DNA of 8,788 bases from FEN-727 sp036508635 (lineage in GTDB: Bacteria; Actinomycetota; Geothermincolia; Fen-727; Anoxymicrobiaceae), in assembly GCA_036508635.1 (NCBI GenBank), contig DATCGY010000020.1, positions 1 through 8,788 of the forward strand, read 5' to 3'. The notes under the pieces are model-generated. The model had not been told where the DNA came from and did not search any database. It saw nothing but the letters and a program-made list of their open reading frames with translations. Below, piece by piece: positions 6,007 through 8,788 of the stretch; the stretch's first letter is position 1, and every line of letters begins with the position of its first letter. The translations under genes were made by a program, and so were the position numbers.

Positions 6007-6483
6007 GTGGAACACGAGCCAGTACTTACTTCCGAAGGCAGAAAAGCACTCGAGGAAAAACTGCAGTATCTTGAAACAACCAGGCGGCGCGAGGTTTCAT
6101 TACAGATGAAAACCGCGATCGACCACGGAGATCTGTCGGAGAACGCCGAATACGATGAAGCCAGAAATACTTACTTCCAATTGGAGCGACAGATCAACGA
6201 GACCGCGACGCTTCTGGCGAGGGCCAGGGTTGTTGAGGACAGTGATATAAACACGGAAGTGGTTGGTATCGGGTCACATGTGGAAGTAGAGGAAATTGAA
6301 GGCGGAAGCAAGAAACAGACGCTCAGGCTTGTCGGTCCGACCGAATCGAACCCCGGGGAAGGTAAAATATCTCACCTCTGCCCGATCGGAATGGCTCTGA
6401 TGCATTCAAAACTCGGCGATGTCATATCTGTCAAGGCGCCGGGAGGGGTCAAGAAGTACAAGGTCATTGCGATAACCAAGTAA
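6007..6483 (+). CDS. greA: Transcription elongation factor GreA
   Basis: A 158-residue protein of standard GreA length. The start is GTG 6007, with AGGAG five bases upstream. Residues 1-75 form the antiparallel coiled coil that enters the RNA polymerase secondary channel; its tip carries the signature DHGDLSENAEYDEA with the acidic pair D42 and E45, which position the metal ion for transcript cleavage. Residues 80-158 form the FKBP-like C-terminal domain, seen as GSHVEVEEIEGG, LRLVGPTESNP, ISHLCPIGMALMHSKLGD and a final VKKYKVIAI. It rescues backtracked RNA polymerase in the cytosol by stimulating cleavage of the nascent RNA. The neighbours are not the usual lysS or carA-type genes of other phyla, and the gene seems to be transcribed alone or with the lipoprotein gene 107 bases downstream. 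A leader hairpin may control it. Confidence 0.97.
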   Translation: MEHEPVLTSEGRKALEEKLQYLETTRRREVSLQMKTAIDHGDLSENAEYDEARNTYFQLERQINETATLLARARVVEDSDINTEVVGIGSHVEVEEIEGGSKKQTLRLVGPTESNPGEGKISHLCPIGMALMHSKLGDVISVKAPGGVKKYKVIAITK

Positions 6484-6536
6484 AGATCGGCATCCAGTTG
6501 ATTCATTACAAGCCGGAAGGCTCGGGTGTAATCTTC

Positions 6537-6557
6537 AGGCGCGCGGCTCAAGCGCCT
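6537..6557 (+). other. Inverted repeat in the greA-lipoprotein gap
   Basis: AGGCGC (6537-6542) and GCGCCT (6552-6557) pair around a nine-base loop. A smaller hairpin, AGCC-GGAA-GGCT with a GNRA-type loop, lies at 6511-6522. Neither has a T-run after it, so they are not convincing terminators. They may fold the leader of the lipoprotein message. Confidence 0.25.
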
Positions 6558-6590
6558 CCCCGTGACTGGTCGCCGAAAGGAGCAAGAGAG

Positions 6591-7205
6591 ATGAAGAAGA
6601 TCCTGGTCGTGGCGGTTGCACTGGCACTCTGCGTGGGAGTCCTGGCGGCGGCAGGTTGCGGTTCCACCGATAAGGCAAAGACGTACATGGAGCAGGGTGA
6701 CGCTCTCTCGAAACAGATGAGATCGCTCACAAATGACGTGACTTTCGATGCGACGGCGCTGCTCGCCGATCTCGGAGTACAGTTAAGCGATACGGGCAAC
6801 ATAAACCCTCAGACCATAACAAACGCGGCCAACAAAAAGATCGACTCGGTCATAGCCAACGGCAAGAAGGCAAAGACCGAGTACGACAAGATACTCGCAC
6901 TCAACGGTGTTGAAGACTACAAGGCGTACGCGGAGCAGCGCATCAAGGCGATTGACAGCACCGTCGCGGTGCTGGACGCCGTAAAGGGGCTGTTGGACAA
7001 GATCGGAGACCCGGCCAATAAAAAATCTCTGAAAGACACCTCCGCACAGTGGGCGAAGTCGAATATACGGGTCGCTGTGGACGCCGTAAGAGCTTACACG
7101 AGCTGGAGTAACGCGGAGAACATAAGGAAGGAAAAGAAGCTCGGGCCCATCGAAGTCGTTGAGAAAAAGCCCGCCGGGGAATCCGTACCTGCCAGCGCCC
7201 CGTAA
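6591..7205 (+). CDS. Secreted helical lipoprotein of unknown function
   Basis: A 204-residue protein. ATG 6591 is chosen over the in-frame ATG at 6498 because AAGGAG lies 8 bases before it and because it begins a clean lipoprotein signal: KK at 2-3, hydrophobic stretch 4-21, and lipobox A20-A21-G22-C23. After lipidation at C23 the mature protein would stay on the outer face of the membrane. The mature part is Lys/Ala/Asp-rich and predicted mainly helical (KAKTYMEQGDALSKQMRS, then a long run at about 70-190), ending in a Pro/Ala/Ser tail. I recognise no family. Its repeated amphipathic helices suggest a bundle fold, perhaps a scaffold or binding role, but nothing identifies a partner. It lies 107 bases after greA. 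A CGGG-N6-CCCG inverted repeat just past the stop (7206-7219) is followed by A-rich, not T-rich, sequence. Confidence 0.85.
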   Translation: MKKILVVAVALALCVGVLAAAGCGSTDKAKTYMEQGDALSKQMRSLTNDVTFDATALLADLGVQLSDTGNINPQTITNAANKKIDSVIANGKKAKTEYDKILALNGVEDYKAYAEQRIKAIDSTVAVLDAVKGLLDKIGDPANKKSLKDTSAQWAKSNIRVAVDAVRAYTSWSNAENIRKEKKLGPIEVVEKKPAGESVPASAP

Positions 7206-7266
7206 CGGGCACCGACCCGAAAAACCACTATCAAGTAGGAGATACCGAAGCGCTCTATAATCGATA

Positions 7267-7485
7267 TTGTCACGCGTTAACCCGTTCAAGCGGTCTCTGG
7301 ACCAACCCTTCAACCCGGACGACATAGTTCAGGTGATCAGCATGATGCAGCTCAGGGGGCTGCTCGACGGGTTCGAGTTGGTATGCATAGATGGGAAGAC
7401 CGCGTCCTTTCATGAGAACGATAGTAAGCGTTATCGAGTGCAACCGGATCTCAAGTGGCCGAAAGCTCATCCACCCTGCTCTTGA
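7267..7485 (+). CDS. Doubtful small ORF between lipoprotein and TPR genes
   Basis: A 72-codon frame from TTG 7267. The part up to about codon 50 looks coding in composition (NPFKRSLDQPFNPDDIVQVI, then LLDGFELVCIDGKTASF), but the last third is unlike it and overlaps the C-terminal codons of the minus-strand TPR gene by 35 bases. There is no ribosome binding site for the TTG: AGGAG at 7237-7241 is 25 bases away. A perfect TATAAT (7256-7261) lies just before it, which would make it leaderless. ATG 7342, preceded by AGGTGA, could give a shorter product. It could be a true small gene, a remnant of a longer gene, or chance. I recognise no family. Confidence 0.3.
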   Translation: MSRVNPFKRSLDQPFNPDDIVQVISMMQLRGLLDGFELVCIDGKTASFHENDSKRYRVQPDLKWPKAHPPCS

Positions 7486-8521
7486 CGTCGCGGAAGGTAT
7501 AGTCCTTTGCCAGTATCTGCTCGTATTGTTTCCTTGCCATGGACTTCTTCCCGCTCTTCTCGTAAACCTGGGCGAGAACGTATCTTGTATCGAGAAGCAG
7601 GGTCTCACTTCTGTCCTTGCGCTTTGCGAGTGCCGCCTTCAGGACAGTCAGAGCCGCGTCATAGTACCCTTGACGCATCATTGCCTGTCCGAGATAGAAG
7701 AGTATTGCGACAGAAACGTTATCCGTGTTCTCGGTTCCCTGGGCCTCCGCGATAAGTTCTTCATCCATCTCGAGATCGTTGTAGAGCTCAACCAGCGACA
7801 GTCTAATAACGGGGTCGGAGTATCCCCGACTCACAGCCTGTTTGACTATAGCCAAGGAATCCTGGAGCCTGCCCTGCTGCTGGTAGACCTCGGCTAGAGT
7901 GAGATAAGCGGCTCTAAGGTCAAGCCTGAGGTTTGCTTTCACTTCATCTGTTATCGCCAGCTCGAAATGGATGCTGTCAGACCCGAGGTATTTGCATAGC
8001 AGGGGAAACTCTGAAGCCCCGGAACCTATAACCCTCTCGAGCCATGCGGCCGCCGTTGAGTAGTCCTGCCTATTGATGAGCACGAGGGCGGACAACAGGT
8101 AAGCATCGATGCAACCGGGATTCAAAGCCGCCGCGCCCTGGAAGTGGGCCAGCGCGTTCTGCTGGTCGTCTTTCAACAGGCACTGTGCTCCGTCGATGAA
8201 ATCCTTCTCGAACGGCTGCTTGAAAGCTTTGGCCAGAAAGCCAAGGGTTGCAGCAGCGGGAGGCGATGCTCCTGGCGGTAATGGAGCCACTCTTTGAGGT
8301 TCATTGTTCTGTGCCGGCTTACCCGAGGCGCCTTTCTTCCAGTCCTGGCGTTCTTCGTATCTCATGCCGGTCCCGGGAATGCCAACCGACTCTCGTACTC
8401 CTCGCGGACCCACGCTGACTTTGGCCCCTCGAGGACCGACACTCATTCCAACGCCCCGCTTGCTTATATTCATCGTGAGTCCGGGCGCGATTTTAACCCT
8501 CCGTTGGAGCCTGAATCCCAT
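7451..8521 (-). CDS. DUF4236 domain fused to TPR repeats
   Basis: A 356-residue protein. AGGAGG lies four bases before ATG 8521, giving a secure start. Residues 1-56 match the DUF4236 pattern: a MGFR start, a basic segment with APGLTMNISKRGVGMSVG, then glycine-rich SVGPRG, SVGPRG and SVGIPGTG turns. This small domain of unknown function sits at the N-terminus of many otherwise unrelated bacterial proteins. A Lys/Pro/Ala/Gln linker (60-92) leads to about five or six tetratricopeptide repeats, for example 104-136 (ALAHFQGAAALNPG), 137-169, 205-234 (AYLTLAEVYQQQGRLQDSLA), 270-303 (YLGQAMMRQGYYDAALTVL) and 311-344 (YVLAQVYEKSGKKSMARKQYE). TPRs form helical scaffolds for protein binding. There is no signal peptide or membrane helix, so it is cytosolic. 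The partner is unknown. The last 35 bases overlap the doubtful plus-strand ORF. Confidence 0.9.
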   Translation of the reverse strand: MGFRLQRRVKIAPGLTMNISKRGVGMSVGPRGAKVSVGPRGVRESVGIPGTGMRYEERQDWKKGASGKPAQNNEPQRVAPLPPGASPPAAATLGFLAKAFKQPFEKDFIDGAQCLLKDDQQNALAHFQGAAALNPGCIDAYLLSALVLINRQDYSTAAAWLERVIGSGASEFPLLCKYLGSDSIHFELAITDEVKANLRLDLRAAYLTLAEVYQQQGRLQDSLAIVKQAVSRGYSDPVIRLSLVELYNDLEMDEELIAEAQGTENTDNVSVAILFYLGQAMMRQGYYDAALTVLKAALAKRKDRSETLLLDTRYVLAQVYEKSGKKSMARKQYEQILAKDYTFRDVKSRVDELSAT

Positions 8522-8540
8522 TTTGCCTCCTGAAACAGAA

Positions 8541-8546
8541 GTTATA
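8541..8546 (-). promoter_or_regulatory. Possible -10 element of the DUF4236-TPR gene
   Basis: TATAAC on the minus strand lies 19 bases before the ATG at 8521 and just upstream of the AGGAGG site. No good -35 hexamer is found at 16-18 bases. A CGTGAT box (8553-8558) falls within the expected spacer. Confidence 0.25.
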
Positions 8547-8552
8547 CTCCGG

Positions 8553-8622
8553 CGTGATCCGACGTTTCCCCATAACCGCTTCCCGGCATCGTGATCTTAT
8601 CATGTTCAGTTTTGGTATCACG
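8553..8622. promoter_or_regulatory. Three CGTGAT boxes in the divergent intergenic region
   Basis: CGTGAT occurs at 8553-8558 and 8590-8595 on the plus strand and as ATCACG at 8617-8622. The outer copies have matching flanks, GGCGTGAT and the complement of ATCACGC, and so form an inverted pair. They lie between two divergent genes, where an operator would be expected. No regulator gene is in view, and chance cannot be excluded. Confidence 0.3.
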
Positions 8623-8670
8623 CTTCAACAGTTCTTCAGGGACGGCGAACTCGGCCATCTGGAAAATCGT

Positions 8671-8684
8671 CCTATAATGATAGG
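8671..8684 (+). promoter_or_regulatory. -10 element with dyad for the gene at 8742
   Basis: TATAAT (8673-8678) is a perfect -10 hexamer and sits within a small dyad, CCTAT-AATG-ATAGG (8671-8684). No good -35 is seen at the right spacing. A transcript would begin near 8685 with a leader of about 57 bases. That leader holds a direct repeat of CTGTAT, at 8692-8697 and 8716-8721, each followed shortly by CGTG. Confidence 0.4.
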
Positions 8685-8741
8685 TACTGACCTGTATGTT
8701 CGTGTGAGGTTTTGGCTGTATACGTGAAGGAGAGATGTGAA

Positions 8742-8788
8742 ATGGCAGGTTTACTGGGCGTAATGAGCGTCATGGCTCGTTTCGGAGG
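8742..8788 (+). CDS. Start of an unidentified gene cut by the window edge
   Basis: ATG 8742 has AAGGAG (8727-8732) nine bases upstream, a good ribosome binding site. Only 15 full codons are visible, MAGLLGVMSVMARFG, with no stop before the edge. The stretch is small and hydrophobic with one Arg. It is too short for a family call or to tell whether it is a membrane segment. The gene is divergent from the DUF4236-TPR gene and may share its control region. Confidence 0.6.
   Translation, partial: MAGLLGVMSVMARFG

Noticed and set aside
7206..7224. CGGG-N6-CCCG inverted repeat followed by AAAAA after the lipoprotein gene
   Set aside because: The stem is only four bases, and the plus-strand RNA ends in A rather than U, so it does not qualify as an intrinsic terminator.
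7419..7436. CGATA-N8-TATCG dyad just past the TPR stop codon
   Set aside because: Five weak base pairs without a T-run; too little to call a terminator.
7391..7897. 168-codon plus-strand frame opposite the TPR gene
   Set aside because: It mirrors the TPR codons, lacks any motif, and the minus-strand frame has a strong ribosome binding site and recognisable repeats.
1..8788. CRISPR array, tRNA or rRNA gene, insertion sequence or prophage
   Set aside because: No regularly spaced repeats, no cloverleaf-like or rRNA sequence, and no transposase, integrase or phage protein was seen on either strand.

Overview
The window is moderately GC-rich bacterial DNA carrying eight recognisable protein genes, one decayed gene, one doubtful small ORF and a gene start cut by the right edge. 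Good Shine-Dalgarno sequences precede most starts, and GTG as well as ATG is used. The gene set is a polyferredoxin with extra cysteine clusters, a zinc-ribbon Ser/Thr kinase with a discoidin-like outer domain, an FHA membrane protein, PASTA plus M23, GreA, and a DUF4236-TPR protein. Together these suggest an anaerobic, Gram-positive-type organism, possibly a deep-branching Actinomycetota or a Chloroflexota lineage. That assignment is inference from domain content; there is no rRNA or other decisive marker.

Layout. Positions 1-375 (minus strand) hold the N-terminal part of a single-pass membrane protein with the start of what looks like a PH/GRAM fold. It is divergent from 462-1283 (+), a 273-residue iron-sulfur protein with two 4Fe-4S ferredoxin motifs and two additional Cys-rich regions. 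Positions 1345-1555 hold a small gene broken by a frameshift or an internal deletion. Positions 1623-2897 (+) and 2953-4806 (+) form a probable two-gene operon: an FHA-TM-Ig-like protein and a transmembrane Ser/Thr kinase. Convergent to the kinase, 4858-5811 (-) encodes a membrane-anchored PASTA-M23 cell-wall protein. A divergent intergenic region then leads to greA (6007-6483, +), whose leader has a compact GC-rich hairpin just before the ribosome binding site. A secreted lipoprotein of unknown role follows at 6591-7205 (+). A doubtful ORF (7267-7485, +) overlaps tail-to-tail with a DUF4236-TPR gene (7451-8521, -). A 220-base divergent intergenic region with repeated CGTGAT boxes separates that gene from a new plus-strand gene starting at 8742.

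How the genes may work together. The centre (1623-5811) reads as an envelope phospho-signalling module. The kinase can sense an extracellular ligand through its discoidin-like domain. The FHA protein can bind phosphothreonine inside the cell and present an Ig-like domain outside. The PASTA domain, which usually forms the outer part of PknB-type kinases, is here carried by the neighbouring M23 protein. A triplicated HDGT-VIRAP peptide between the kinase domain and its membrane segment is a plausible phosphorylated docking site for the FHA protein. The remaining genes show no clear functional link to this module.
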